Shown piece by piece: positions 42,864 through 52,154 of a stretch of DNA of 64,000 bases (position 1 is its first letter; the number at the start of each line of letters is the position of its first letter). The notes beneath the pieces were generated by a model. The model made no database searches. It was not told the origin of the DNA and saw only the letters and a program-made list of their open reading frames with translations. Source of the stretch: WTXA01 sp964415195 (GTDB taxonomy: Bacteria; Bacillota; TC1); NCBI GenBank assembly GCA_964415195.1, contig CAYPYD010000001.1, forward strand, positions 186,001 through 250,000, in the 5' to 3' direction. The position numbers were made by a program, and so were the translations under genes.

Positions 42864-43409
42864 ATGAAGAAGAGAGCTTTATTAATAATTGATATGCAAA
42901 ATGATTTTTATGGTGAGAATGCTCCGTTACGATGTGAGGGTGCTACAGATACTCTTCCTGTGATTAATGAAGCCTTGAAAAATGCTAGGGCAAAAAATAT
43001 TCCTGTATTTCATGTTTATCAGGAGCATAGAGTTGATATGAGTGATTTTGGAAGGGAGCTTGAGCGTTCTAAGGTTCATTGTATTGCTGGTAGTTTTGGG
43101 GTTCAGTTTGTGGAGGGTTTGGATATTAGAGAAGGTGACTATTTTATTCTCAAGAAGCGTTTTAGTAGTTTCTTTCAGACTGATCTTGATTTGATGTTAA
43201 GGGGTCTTGGTGCCACGGAGTTGATTATTGGTGGGATTGCGACTGATGGTTGTGTTCGGGCTACTGCTGTTGATGCTCATCAGCTAGGGTATTTTTTCAA
43301 GTTGCTGAGTGGTGGGACTGCTGGTGCAATACGTGAATCTCATGAGGATTCGGTTAAGTATTTATGCAGATTGCAAAAGGATGTTATGATAGATCCGGAA
43401 GATATTTAA
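42864..43409 (+). CDS. Isochorismatase-family cysteine hydrolase
   Basis: The 181-residue protein has the catalytic Asp in LLIIDMQNDF (Asp10), the Lys in FILKKRFSSFF, and the nucleophile in GIATDGCVRATA. The family includes nicotinamidases and other amidases; the substrate cannot be assigned. It is monocistronic with a GGAGATG site and its own terminator. Confidence 0.88.
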   Translation: MKKRALLIIDMQNDFYGENAPLRCEGATDTLPVINEALKNARAKNIPVFHVYQEHRVDMSDFGRELERSKVHCIAGSFGVQFVEGLDIREGDYFILKKRFSSFFQTDLDLMLRGLGATELIIGGIATDGCVRATAVDAHQLGYFFKLLSGGTAGAIRESHEDSVKYLCRLQKDVMIDPEDI

Positions 43410-43434
43410 AAAGATATACCGTTGAAATAGTTAT

Positions 43435-43472
43435 AAAATGCTAGATAGAATTAATTTTATCTAGCATTTTAT
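43435..43472 (+). terminator. Intrinsic terminator
   Basis: AAAATGCTAGATA and TATCTAGCATTTT form a 13-bp stem after the isochorismatase-like gene. Confidence 0.82.
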
Positions 43473-43544
43473 ATTTATTATGATAGGACCTTTAAAAAAC
43501 TAAAGATTTCATTTTAGATCTTTAGTTTTCTAAAGCAATAAGGG

Positions 43545-43568
43545 TATATAACAATATAATGTTATATA
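43545..43568. promoter_or_regulatory. AT-rich inverted repeat
   Basis: TATATAAC and GTTATATA are 8-base arms with an 8-base centre, and ATAATGTTATATA recurs at about 43576-43588. Both flanking genes converge here, so an operator role is doubtful; part may be an AT-rich spacer or a relic. Confidence 0.3.
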
Positions 43569-43599
43569 GTCAAAATAATGTTATATAAAGTGTCAATAA

Positions 43600-43631
43600 A
43601 AAAGAGAGGTGATATAAAACCACCTCTCTCT
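43600..43631 (-). terminator. Terminator of the - strand ABC operon
   Basis: AGAGAGGTG (43603) and CACCTCTCT (43621) form a 9-bp stem; on the - strand a T run follows (A5 at about 43599 on the + strand). Confidence 0.82.
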
Positions 43632-43639
43632 TGTTCAAT

Positions 43640-43990
43640 CTATTTTCTTAAAATCTTTTCCATAGTCTTGCCCTTGGCCAGTTCATCAATCAACTTATCA
43701 AGATAACGAATCTCCCTCATAAGAGGATCCTCGATATCCTCTACACGAACACCACAAACCACACCCTTAATCAACAAACGAGAAGGGTTAAGCAAGGGCG
43801 CCTCATTAATGAAAGACTCAAAATCAACACCATTGGTGATTTGCTCCTTTAATGAGGAAGGAGTATGACCTGTAAACCATAAGATAATCTCATCAACCTC
43901 AGCCTTAGTCCTGTTCTTTTTTTCAGCCTTGGCAATATAGAGATCATAAATACTAGCAAAACTAGCCTTAAAGATACTAAACTTAGGCAT
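43640..43990 (-). CDS. DUF2200 protein
   Basis: I start this 116-residue protein at MPKFSIF (43990), with GGAG about 8 bases upstream; the longer frame overlaps the permease gene. It has the DUF2200 pattern ASIYDLYIAKAEKKNRTKAEVD written by its ends (ASIYDLY to KAEVD), IILWFTGH, and VCGVRVEDIEDPLM. Function unknown. It is the last gene of the operon with the ABC transporter. Confidence 0.82.
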   Translation of the reverse strand: MPKFSIFKASFASIYDLYIAKAEKKNRTKAEVDEIILWFTGHTPSSLKEQITNGVDFESFINEAPLLNPSRLLIKGVVCGVRVEDIEDPLMREIRYLDKLIDELAKGKTMEKILRK

Positions 43991-43994
43991 AATA

Positions 43995-44798
43995 CTAAAT
44001 CTCCAAATCTCTCTTATTATAGAAAACAAAGGACAAGCTTCCTAATACTATGACTGATATTAATCCAATACCAATTTGTACAATATTAGGATCCAAAAAA
44101 CCAAGTAATACCTTAGGATCAAAATATGCGAAAGGACTAAAATATCTAAACCACTTAACCTTATCAAACATATCAGCCAATACACTAAGAATAAAAGTAA
44201 TCAGCAATATAGATGTAACCAATGAAGGAGCGAATTTGGAACGACGTAATACGGTAGACAAGAAAAATCCAATAAAGAAAAAAATTAACTCAACAAGAAA
44301 GAAACCAACCATGAGCAAAAGAATATCATTGGTAAATGTCTCCCCGCCTTTGCCATAGCCGTTTACAACAAAAATAGATGCCAATGAAACAACAACATTA
44401 AATATAATGATTATTACAAGAGCGGCACACATCTTACTAAGAACTACCATATTCCTGGTAATAGGTTTGACCATCAAGAATTCCGAAGTCTTATCTCTCT
44501 CCTCCGCAGATAAAATATTAGCCCCTAGCATAGCACCATGTATTGCACCAAGAAGCATTAGATATACAAAAGTAGCAGCAAAAAAGCCTATAGGACTGTT
44601 AATGTCAAAATATCCAAGTCCTAACATGCTCTGAAAAGCCTTGGGCATAGCTTTTATCAACTCATCCATACCTCCACCAACTGAGGAAGTGGCATCATAC
44701 TTGACCATAGCCATAGAAACAAACAAGATAAGAGCTACGGACCAGATAATCAATGACTTGGAATGAGACTTTAATTCCTTAAAAAAAACATTCATCAC
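43995..44798 (-). CDS. ABC-2 type permease, second subunit
   Basis: A 267-residue membrane protein with six helices. The SAEERDKTSEFLMVKPITR loop between helices 2 and 3 is typical of ABC-2 permeases that work with a GldA/YhaQ-like ATPase. It is a paralogue of the gene at 44807, so a heterodimeric exporter is likely. Substrate unknown. Confidence 0.85.
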   Translation of the reverse strand: MMNVFFKELKSHSKSLIIWSVALILFVSMAMVKYDATSSVGGGMDELIKAMPKAFQSMLGLGYFDINSPIGFFAATFVYLMLLGAIHGAMLGANILSAEERDKTSEFLMVKPITRNMVVLSKMCAALVIIIIFNVVVSLASIFVVNGYGKGGETFTNDILLLMVGFFLVELIFFFIGFFLSTVLRRSKFAPSLVTSILLITFILSVLADMFDKVKWFRYFSPFAYFDPKVLLGFLDPNIVQIGIGLISVIVLGSLSFVFYNKRDLEI

Positions 44799-44806
44799 AA
44801 CACCCC

Positions 44807-45604
44807 CTAGACACTATCTATGTCTTTATTGACATAGATCAAATAACTGCCAACAAGACAAAGAGCTATTACAGCAATACCAACAATAAGGTAACTTAAC
44901 TCAAAACTACTATTCTTAAGTATATAAGCGGTGTCAAAATACTTGAAAGGAGACAAATAACGCATCTTGTCATCACTGGCATTAACCGCAAAGGCACCTA
45001 TCGCAAAAAAACCAAATACTACAGCCATAGTTATAGATATGGTAGACTTAATCCTCTTTAAAAAGACTCCTATAAAGAAACCTATGGCCAAGAATATCAT
45101 CTCAACAATAAATACCGTCAAATGAAGAAGAGTAAAAATCTTTAAACTAAATTCATCCTTGATGATAAATGAGACTGAAACATATGATGCGAGATAAAAT
45201 AGGATGTTAGATATTACTATTATAGTAACAGCCGCATCGAGCTTAGATAGCAAAATCCAAGATCTTGAAGCAGGCTTGGTCATCAAGAAATCCGCAGTCT
45301 TCTCTCGCTCTTCCTTAGAAAGTATAGAAATACCCAGATTCATACCCTGAATCGAGGCAATCAGGATTATATAAAATAATACAAAAGCATAATATCCCAT
45401 AGGAGACATAATATTTTGCAAATCAACACCGAAGGCACTCTGGAATGCTGGAGGGAAACCCTCAAGCATCTTTGTGAAAATAGAAGCTTCATCGGTAAAT
45501 AACTGATAAAAGGACACATAGAAAGCAGACAAGACAATCATTCCTGCAAGATAGGAGATACTACTCTTTAGATTAGTCTTTAATTCATGAATATAAATAT
45601 TCAT
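44807..45604 (-). CDS. ABC-2 type permease, first subunit
   Basis: I start this 265-residue protein at MNIYIHELK (45604), which has GGAGGAG upstream and lies 2 bases after the ATPase stop; a longer frame from 45661 overlaps the ATPase gene. Six helices and the SKEEREKTADFLMTKPASR loop make it a paralogue of the next gene. It should form the membrane channel with that paralogue. Confidence 0.85.
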   Translation of the reverse strand: MNIYIHELKTNLKSSISYLAGMIVLSAFYVSFYQLFTDEASIFTKMLEGFPPAFQSAFGVDLQNIMSPMGYYAFVLFYIILIASIQGMNLGISILSKEEREKTADFLMTKPASRSWILLSKLDAAVTIIVISNILFYLASYVSVSFIIKDEFSLKIFTLLHLTVFIVEMIFLAIGFFIGVFLKRIKSTISITMAVVFGFFAIGAFAVNASDDKMRYLSPFKYFDTAYILKNSSFELSYLIVGIAVIALCLVGSYLIYVNKDIDSV

Positions 45605-45605
45605 A

Positions 45606-46496
45606 TTACTCCTCCCTCTCATAATAGTGCATAAATATTTCCTCCAAATCAGGATCATCAATTAATAAATCACTGATTGATAAGTTGGCGATTTTTTCAG
45701 TCAATAGGTTAATATCACCACTATAAAGGAAACTCAATTTATCACCATCAACCTCAAAATTCTTTGTACCGTTTATTTGGAAGTAGTTTTGATCAATCGT
45801 TGTTGAGCTTTCAATCATAACCCTCTTATAGGTTTTCTCTCTTAAGGTATTCATATCCTCAAGCTTAATTAAGTAGCCATCCTTTACAATTCCAACCCTG
45901 TGAGATAGTTTTTGGACTTCGTTAAGTATGTGAGATGAGAAAAGTACTGTTGCACCTTTGGCATTCTCTTCCTTGATGAGGTCGAAGAATCTTTGCTGCA
46001 TTAATGGATCAAGTCCACTTGTTGGTTCATCAAGTATTATAAGACGAGGTTCATGCATCAAACCTTGTACAATGCCTACCTTCTTTTTATTACCCAGTGA
46101 TAGGTCTCTTATTCTTTTATTAACATCTAGTTCCATTATTTCTACAAGTTCATTCATTCTTTTCTTGCTATCCTTCTTATAGAAACTGGCAGAATATTTC
46201 AGTAATTCCTTAACTCGCATATTATCATAATAGAAAATTTCCGAAGGAATATAACCAACTTCCTCGGCAATTTTTGCTGGATACTTTCTAGTATCAAGAC
46301 TAAATATGGTACATTCACCACTTGTTGGATGGATAAGATTAAGTAATGTACGGATGGTTGTCGACTTTCCGGCACCATTAGGACCTATGAAACCAAATAT
46401 CTCACCTTCCTTAATATCAAAGGATAAATCAATTACACCACGAGACTTGCCATAGTACTTGGTCAGATTCTTGATTTCTATAATATTACCAGCCAT
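45606..46496 (-). CDS. ABC transporter ATP-binding protein
   Basis: The 296-residue ATPase has Walker A GPNGAGKST (from residue 38), signature LSLGNKKKVG and Walker B LIILDEPTSGLD, plus a ~75-residue C-terminal extension often seen in ATPases of multi-drug or bacteriocin exporters. ATG 46496 has AAGGAG 8 bases upstream. It heads the operon with two permeases and a DUF2200 gene. Confidence 0.9.
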   Translation of the reverse strand: MAGNIIEIKNLTKYYGKSRGVIDLSFDIKEGEIFGFIGPNGAGKSTTIRTLLNLIHPTSGECTIFSLDTRKYPAKIAEEVGYIPSEIFYYDNMRVKELLKYSASFYKKDSKKRMNELVEIMELDVNKRIRDLSLGNKKKVGIVQGLMHEPRLIILDEPTSGLDPLMQQRFFDLIKEENAKGATVLFSSHILNEVQKLSHRVGIVKDGYLIKLEDMNTLREKTYKRVMIESSTTIDQNYFQINGTKNFEVDGDKLSFLYSGDINLLTEKIANLSISDLLIDDPDLEEIFMHYYEREE

Positions 46497-46563
46497 ATTT
46501 ACCACTCCTTGTTTTCAATATATCTATGATTATATACCCTTATTTTCTATTTGTTAAGATTTA

Positions 46564-46592
46564 TTGACATTTACAATATATTATTTTATAAT
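46564..46592 (+). promoter_or_regulatory. Sigma-A promoter of the aromatic operon
   Basis: Perfect TTGACA (46564) and TATAAT (46587) with a 17-base spacer, about 34 bases ahead of the leader peptide start. Confidence 0.88.
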
Positions 46593-46625
46593 TATTTTAG
46601 ATGAAGACAAAGGTTGGTTTTATTT

Positions 46626-46718
46626 ATGGATAAATTAATTAAAATTACAACTGAATACTTTTATTACTTCTTTAGCTCAAACTTTTTTGGTTGGGCATTT
46701 TGTGTTGGAAGTGAATAA
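46626..46718 (+). CDS. Aromatic-rich leader peptide of the aro operon
   Basis: A 30-codon frame encodes a peptide with TEYFYYFFSSNFFGWAFC at residues 9-26: of residues 11-25, three are Tyr, six Phe and one Trp. It lies between a consensus promoter and a strong terminator, just upstream of the gene for the first step of aromatic amino acid synthesis. This is the expected layout of ribosome-mediated attenuation controlled by charged tRNA-Tyr/Phe/Trp. The ribosome site is a weak AAAGG tract about 12 bases upstream. Confidence 0.8.
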   Translation: MDKLIKITTEYFYYFFSSNFFGWAFCVGSE

Positions 46719-46723
46719 AAGTA
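46656..46723 (+). promoter_or_regulatory. Possible pause hairpin in the aro leader
   Basis: TACTTTTATT (46656-46665, over the first Tyr and Phe codons) is complementary to AATAAAAGTA (46714-46723, at the leader stop codon). A ribosome stalled at aromatic codons would block this pairing, as expected for segment 1:2 in an attenuator. The competing antiterminator pairing was not clear by eye. Confidence 0.45.
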
Positions 46724-46753
46724 GGGTCTGATTTTATATTAAATTGTAAAAGC

Positions 46754-46788
46754 AACGAGAAGGCTCTAATGTGCCTTCTCGTTTTTTA
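46754..46788 (+). terminator. Attenuator terminator of the aro operon
   Basis: AACGAGAAGGC (46754) and GCCTTCTCGTT (46773) form an 11-bp stem with an 8-base loop, followed by T6. It lies after the leader peptide and 18 bases before the aroF start, with AAGGAGG in between. Confidence 0.88.
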
Positions 46789-46805
46789 TTTTAAGGAGGA
46801 AAAAA

Positions 46806-47822
46806 ATGGTAATTGTATTCAAACCAGGAGCACCTGGAGCAGAACTAGACAAAATGAAAAAACAACTTGAAGACAAGGGAATCACAGTCAGTATCACAGT
46901 AGGTCAAGATCAAACTATATTTGGATTAATTGGTGATACAAGATCATTAAACGCAGGACAATTAGAACTAAGTTCTGTAGTAGAAAAAGTAATGAGAATC
47001 CAGGAGCCTTACAAGAAAGCCAACAGAGTCTTCCATCCAGAAGATACCATTGTTGAAGTAATGGGGCAAAAAATCGGTGGAGGACACTTTGGTGTTATTG
47101 CCGGACCTTGTGCTATTGAAAGTGAAGAGCAATTCCTTACTATTGCTAGAGCAGTTAAGGCCTCTGGAGCTAATTTTCTAAGAGGAGGAGCTTTCAAACC
47201 TAGAACTTCACCTTATAGTTTCCAAGGTATGGGTAAAGAGGGGATTGATATTATGAAAATAGCAAGACAGGAAACTGGCTTACCTATTATCACTGAATTC
47301 ATGGCCCCGGCACATGTGGAACTTTATGCAGAAGATGTTGATATTATTCAAATTGGAGCAAGAAACATGCAAAACTTTGATCTACTTAAAGAAGTAGGCA
47401 AGGTCAAGACTCCAGTTTTATTAAAAAGAGGACTATGTGCAACATTTGAAGAATTCTTAATGGCAGCAGAATACATTATGTCTGAAGGCAACGAGAATGT
47501 TATTCTATGTGAAAGAGGAATAAGAACCTTTGAAACATGGACTAGAAATACACTAGACATTAGTGCAGTTCCAGTTATTCATAGAAAAAGCCATCTGCCG
47601 ATAGTTATAGATCCTAGTCATGCTGGAGGAATTTTCTGGTTGGTAGAACCACTTGCTAAAGCAGCAGTGGCAATTGGTGCTGATGGGATTACTATCGAAG
47701 TACATCACAGACCAGAAGAAGCAGTAAGTGATGGACAACAGTCCTTGATTCCTGAAACTTTCGACAAAATGATGAGAAAAGTTCGTCTGTTAAGAGAAGC
47801 TGTATTGGAGATGGAAAAATAG
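46806..47822 (+). CDS. aroF: 3-deoxy-7-phosphoheptulonate (DAHP) synthase
   Basis: The 338-residue protein has an N-terminal ferredoxin-like regulatory domain (about 1-75) and a TIM-barrel DAHP synthase domain with GPCAIESEEQF, GGAFKPRTSPYSFQG, QIGARNMQNF, LLKRG and DPSHAGG. This is the Thermotoga/Bacillus AroF type, in which the N-terminal domain gives feedback control. It catalyses the first step of the shikimate pathway. AAGGAGGA precedes the ATG. It heads the operon and lies behind an attenuator. Confidence 0.93.
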   Translation: MVIVFKPGAPGAELDKMKKQLEDKGITVSITVGQDQTIFGLIGDTRSLNAGQLELSSVVEKVMRIQEPYKKANRVFHPEDTIVEVMGQKIGGGHFGVIAGPCAIESEEQFLTIARAVKASGANFLRGGAFKPRTSPYSFQGMGKEGIDIMKIARQETGLPIITEFMAPAHVELYAEDVDIIQIGARNMQNFDLLKEVGKVKTPVLLKRGLCATFEEFLMAAEYIMSEGNENVILCERGIRTFETWTRNTLDISAVPVIHRKSHLPIVIDPSHAGGIFWLVEPLAKAAVAIGADGITIEVHHRPEEAVSDGQQSLIPETFDKMMRKVRLLREAVLEMEK

Positions 47823-48655
47823 TGGATAAAAAAATTGGTATAGTCGGCCTAGGATTAATCGGCGCTTCAATAGCTTTAAGCTTAAGAGGGAAAGTTGGTG
47901 AAATCCTGGCTGTCGACAGGGACGAAGAAGTTTTATCCATTGCTATGGATAGGAAAATAATAGATAGAGGCTCAACAAACCCGGAAGAGATTCTAAGGGA
48001 TGCTGATATTGTTATATTCGCCCTATACCCGAGAGATATTATCAACTATATATTAGATAATAAAGGTATCTGGCATAAAGGCCAGATACTTATGGACGTG
48101 GCTGGTCTTAAAGGTGAGTTGGTAGGTAGAATTCAGACTGAATTAGCTGATGTGGAATTTATTGGTACTCATCCTATGGCTGGTCGTGAGGTTAGTGGAA
48201 TAAGAGGAGCTCGTGAAGAGCTGTTTCTTGGATCTAACTTCATAATTACTCCTACTGCAAAGAATACTGAAGAAGGATTAGATGTGGTTAGGGAACTTGC
48301 AAGTACATTAGGTGTTAAAAATATCTTTGAAATGACACCCCAGGAGCATGATGCCTTAGTAGCCTACACTAGTCATATGCCACATCTTTTAGCACTAGCA
48401 CTTGTGGGGGCCTATAGCGAAGGTAGTGAAAAGATTGTAGGTAGAAGTTTTCTTGATGCAACGAGAGTAGCTAATATTAACGAAAAACTATGGTCCGAGT
48501 TGTTTTTAATGAACAGAGGTCCATTGGTAGCTGAGGTAGATAAGTTAATTGGAGAATTGACAATATTCAAGGAAAAGTTAGATAATAATGATAAAATAGG
48601 ACTTGAAGAAAAAATGAAAAGGGTCAAGGCCATCAAGGAAAGGATAGATAAATGA
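47822..48655 (+). CDS. tyrA: Prephenate dehydrogenase
   Basis: The 277-residue protein has an NAD-binding GLGLIGASIALSLRG motif, the catalytic region GTHPMAGREVSGI and SHMPHLLA. It has no C-terminal ACT domain, so it is the short form. It oxidises and decarboxylates prephenate to 4-hydroxyphenylpyruvate for tyrosine. The GTG start at 47822 overlaps the aroF stop by one base. Confidence 0.9.
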   Translation: MDKKIGIVGLGLIGASIALSLRGKVGEILAVDRDEEVLSIAMDRKIIDRGSTNPEEILRDADIVIFALYPRDIINYILDNKGIWHKGQILMDVAGLKGELVGRIQTELADVEFIGTHPMAGREVSGIRGAREELFLGSNFIITPTAKNTEEGLDVVRELASTLGVKNIFEMTPQEHDALVAYTSHMPHLLALALVGAYSEGSEKIVGRSFLDATRVANINEKLWSELFLMNRGPLVAEVDKLIGELTIFKEKLDNNDKIGLEEKMKRVKAIKERIDK

Positions 48656-49731
48656 TTTTAGGTGTAGAGTTAGGTGAAAAGAGTTATAACATAGTTATAG
48701 AAAAAAACTCCCTAAGTAAAGCTGGAGTTATTATCCATCCATTCTTAAGAGGCAGCAAGATTGCTCTTGTAACAGATAAAAATGTAGATAAGTACTATGG
48801 TGACTTGGTATTGAAGTCATTGATGAGGGATGGTATAGAAGTAGTCAAGTATGTTGTAGAACCTGGTGAGGCTTCTAAGAATATTGATGTTGCCATGGAA
48901 ATATACAAGTTCATGCTGGATAATGGTATGGGACGTAAGGATATGTTAGTTGCACTTGGTGGTGGAGTTATTGGTGACCTGGTTGGTTATTGTGCTGCAA
49001 CTTACTTAAGAGGTATAGATTTCTTTCAGATACCAACAAGCCTTCTAGCTCAAATAGATAGTAGTATTGGTGGTAAGGTAGCTATCGATCTTCCTTATGG
49101 GAAGAATCTAGTTGGGGCTTTTTATCAACCAAAGGGAGTTCTTATTGATGAGTCAACCTTAACTACACTTGAAGAAAAGTTCTTTATCGATGGAATGGCC
49201 GAGGCAATTAAATATGGTGCCATATTCTCAGAAGAATTCTTTTCCTATTTAGAAGAGGAAAAATTTGATTTAAGTAGTGTTAGGAATGGCAAGAGTATGG
49301 AAAAGGTCATTTATGAGTGTTGTAACTTTAAGCGTATTGTAGTGGAAGAGGATGAACATGAAAATGGTAGAAGGGCATTACTTAACTTTGGGCATACTGT
49401 AGGTCATGGAATAGAAAAAGTCGAGAATTTTGTAGGTCATAGTCATGGTGAGGCTGTTGCTTTAGGAATGTGTGTCATAGCCAAGGCTGGTGAAGCTATG
49501 GAAGTTACTGAGGCTGGAGTATATGAAAGGCTGAAGGGCTTGATAGAAAAAACTGGTCTGCCATCTAGATTTCCTGCAGGAATAAAGGAAGATGTAGTTA
49601 AAGCCATGGGTTATGATAAAAAGGCCCAAGGAAGTGTTATAAATTTAATTATGTTAAATAAGATAGGAAAAAGTTTCATTATGGAAGAAAAAAAAGAAAA
49701 CCTGATGAATATAATAGATAAAGGGATTTAA
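48652..49731 (+). CDS. aroB: 3-dehydroquinate synthase
   Basis: The 359-residue enzyme has VALGGGVIGDLVGYCAATYLRG, PTSLLAQIDSSIGGKVAID, EAIKYGAI and LLNFGHTVGHGIE, with the metal ligands in KYGA, GHTVGH and HSHGEAV segments. It converts DAHP to 3-dehydroquinate. It overlaps tyrA by 4 bases (ATGA-type junction). Confidence 0.93.
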   Translation: MILGVELGEKSYNIVIEKNSLSKAGVIIHPFLRGSKIALVTDKNVDKYYGDLVLKSLMRDGIEVVKYVVEPGEASKNIDVAMEIYKFMLDNGMGRKDMLVALGGGVIGDLVGYCAATYLRGIDFFQIPTSLLAQIDSSIGGKVAIDLPYGKNLVGAFYQPKGVLIDESTLTTLEEKFFIDGMAEAIKYGAIFSEEFFSYLEEEKFDLSSVRNGKSMEKVIYECCNFKRIVVEEDEHENGRRALLNFGHTVGHGIEKVENFVGHSHGEAVALGMCVIAKAGEAMEVTEAGVYERLKGLIEKTGLPSRFPAGIKEDVVKAMGYDKKAQGSVINLIMLNKIGKSFIMEEKKENLMNIIDKGI

Positions 49732-49741
49732 GGGATACATC

Positions 49742-51040
49742 ATGAATGATAAAATAACGATTTACCCGGAATATTTAGGGGGAGAGGTTAAGATTCCACC
49801 TTCTAAAAGTATGGCTCACAGGTATATTATTGGGGCAGCTTTAAGTGAACAAGAAGTAATAATAAAAAATATAGAAGCATCAAAGGATATTGAAGCAACA
49901 CTCGAGGTTATGTATAACCTAGGAGTGGATTTTTATAGAGTGGCTGAAGATGATGGTACCTTGACTCTGGTGATCGAGGGTAATGGTAAAAACTTTAAGC
50001 TAAGGAACAAGGTTTTTAATTGTAACGAATCAGGTTCTACTTTAAGATTTCTAATACCTTTGCTGCTTCTTTTTAACGATGAGGTAATTGTTGAAGGAAA
50101 AGGCAAGCTTGGGGAGAGACCACTTAAAGTCTATTATGAGATAATGGATGAGCAGGGTATTGATTATACAAATGATGTGGGCAGGTTGCCATTGGTGCTG
50201 GAAGCTGGCAGGCAATTACTGCAACCTGGGAATTTCAAGGTAAGAGGGGACATCAGTTCTCAGTTCATAACTGGTTTACTTTATGCTTTACCTCTTCTTG
50301 ATGGTGATAGTGTAATTGAGATGACCACGGCTTTGGAATCAAGACCATATATTGATCTGACCCTTAAGGCTTTGGCTGATTTTGATATTGTAATCGAACA
50401 TGATGATTATAATGTGTTCAGGATTGGTGGTAATCAAAAATATAGCTCTGGTGTTTATGAGGTTGAGGGTGATTATTCCCAACTGGCATTTTTTGCAGTA
50501 GCTGGGGCAATTGGTGAAAAAGAAATTAGATGTACCGGTTTAGATAGACATTCTCTTCAAGGTGATAAGGTGATTATTGAAATTATGAAGGAAATGGGTG
50601 CTGATATTGAAGAAATCACAGGTGGTTTTGTCTTCAGACCGAGTCAGACTAGAGGGACTGTTATAGATATTAAAGAATGTCCTGATCTAGTACCGGCGCT
50701 TTCTGTGTTGGCTAGTTTGTCTAATGGTGAGACTAGAATTATTAATGGTGAGAGACTTAAGATAAAGGAATCTAATAGGTTGGAATCAACTTCAAAAGAG
50801 TTGATGAAGATGGGAGCTAATATATTAATCGGTGAGGATAGTCTAACTATTACTGGTGTAGATAGTTTTAGTGGTGGTGTTGTTGATAGTTGGAATGACC
50901 ATAGGGTTGCTATGAGTCTTGGAGTTGCTAGTCAAAGGGCTTTGGAGCCTTTGGTATTGACAGGTGCTAATAGTGTTGCTAAGTCCTATCCAAGGTTCTG
51001 GTCTGATTTTGTAAAATTAGGAGGAAAGATAAGTGAATAG
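49742..51040 (+). CDS. aroA: 5-enolpyruvylshikimate-3-phosphate synthase
   Basis: The 432-residue protein has IPPSKSMAHRYIIGAAL at the N-terminus, NESGSTLRFLIPL for the first glycine loop, RGDISSQFITGLL and the C-terminal DHRVAMSLG. These are the substrate-binding motifs of EPSP synthase. It joins PEP to shikimate 3-phosphate. Glyphosate sensitivity cannot be judged from this alone. The end overlaps aroC by 8 bases. Confidence 0.93.
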   Translation: MNDKITIYPEYLGGEVKIPPSKSMAHRYIIGAALSEQEVIIKNIEASKDIEATLEVMYNLGVDFYRVAEDDGTLTLVIEGNGKNFKLRNKVFNCNESGSTLRFLIPLLLLFNDEVIVEGKGKLGERPLKVYYEIMDEQGIDYTNDVGRLPLVLEAGRQLLQPGNFKVRGDISSQFITGLLYALPLLDGDSVIEMTTALESRPYIDLTLKALADFDIVIEHDDYNVFRIGGNQKYSSGVYEVEGDYSQLAFFAVAGAIGEKEIRCTGLDRHSLQGDKVIIEIMKEMGADIEEITGGFVFRPSQTRGTVIDIKECPDLVPALSVLASLSNGETRIINGERLKIKESNRLESTSKELMKMGANILIGEDSLTITGVDSFSGGVVDSWNDHRVAMSLGVASQRALEPLVLTGANSVAKSYPRFWSDFVKLGGKISE

Positions 51041-52154
51041 TGTCTATAGTGGAAATATAACTTTAAGCATATTTGGTGAATCACATGGTGAGGCTGTGGG
51101 TGTAGTTATTGATGGATTACCTCCAGGGCTAGAGCTGGACCTTGAAGCTATTAAGATAGAGATGGATCGTAGAAAGCCTGGTACTAGTAAACTGGCTACT
51201 CCTAGGCAGGAAGATGATGCTGTCCAGATTGTCAGTGGTGTATTTGAGGGTAAGACTACAGGTGCTCCACTTTGTGGTATTATATTTTCCAAGGATACTA
51301 AAAGCAAGGATTACAGTGAATTAAAGGTAAAAATGAGGCCGGGACATAGTGATTATTCCGGTTCAGTTCATTATAGGGGTTTTAATGATTATAGGGGTGG
51401 AGGACATTTCTCTGGAAGACTGACCGCTCCACTAGTGTTTGCAGGGGCTGTTGCCAAGGAATATCTAAAAAGCTATGGTGTTGAAATCGGAGCTCACTTG
51501 AAACAGGTTCATAATGTAGAGGATATTAGTTTTAGTGATTTGCTTAATTTGGATGAGAATGCAGTAGAAGAGTTGAACTATTCTTTGTTACTTCAGGCAC
51601 TAAGAGGGATGAGAGTTCCTGTTTTAAGAGAAAGTGTCGGAGCTGAAATTGAGAAGGTTATTGTAGAGGCCAAGGCAGAGGGAGATTCTGTTGGTGCTGT
51701 TATTGAATGTATGGCAGTAGGTGTTAAGGCCGGTGTGGGCAATCCATTTTTTAATAGTTTGGAAAGTAAAATTTCTAGTTTAGTTTTTAGTGTCCCTGGG
51801 GTTAAGGGTATCAGTTTTGGTGTCGGGTTTTCTTTTGCTGATATGAAGGGTTCTGAGGCTAATGATCCCTACTATATGAATAATGGGAATGTAAGTGTAA
51901 GGACAAATAACAATGGGGGAATTATTGGTGGAATATCAATAGGAAGTCCAATTGTTTTTAATGTAGTTATGAAGGCAACACCATCAATTAGTAAGAAACA
52001 AGAAACAGTAAATATAGAAACTGGAGAGAATGTAGATCTGGAAATAGTAGGTAGACATGATCCTTGTATTGCTATCAGAGGAATTCCTGTGATAGAAGGT
52101 ATTTTGGCTATAGCTTTACTGGATGCCTATCTGGAGGACAAAAAATGGGATTAA
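51033..52154 (+). CDS. aroC: Chorismate synthase
   Basis: The 373-residue FMN-dependent enzyme has FGESHGEAVGVVIDGLPPG, RRKPGTSKLATPRQEDD, RPGHSDYSG and the RGGGHFSGRLTAP segment. It converts EPSP to chorismate. GGAGGAAAG precedes the start within aroA. It is followed by pheA with overlapping ends. Confidence 0.94.
   Translation: MNSVYSGNITLSIFGESHGEAVGVVIDGLPPGLELDLEAIKIEMDRRKPGTSKLATPRQEDDAVQIVSGVFEGKTTGAPLCGIIFSKDTKSKDYSELKVKMRPGHSDYSGSVHYRGFNDYRGGGHFSGRLTAPLVFAGAVAKEYLKSYGVEIGAHLKQVHNVEDISFSDLLNLDENAVEELNYSLLLQALRGMRVPVLRESVGAEIEKVIVEAKAEGDSVGAVIECMAVGVKAGVGNPFFNSLESKISSLVFSVPGVKGISFGVGFSFADMKGSEANDPYYMNNGNVSVRTNNNGGIIGGISIGSPIVFNVVMKATPSISKKQETVNIETGENVDLEIVGRHDPCIAIRGIPVIEGILAIALLDAYLEDKKWD

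Noticed and set aside
46599..46805. T-box leader before the aromatic operon
   Set aside because: No T-box sequence or specifier stem was seen; a leader peptide plus terminator explains the region better.
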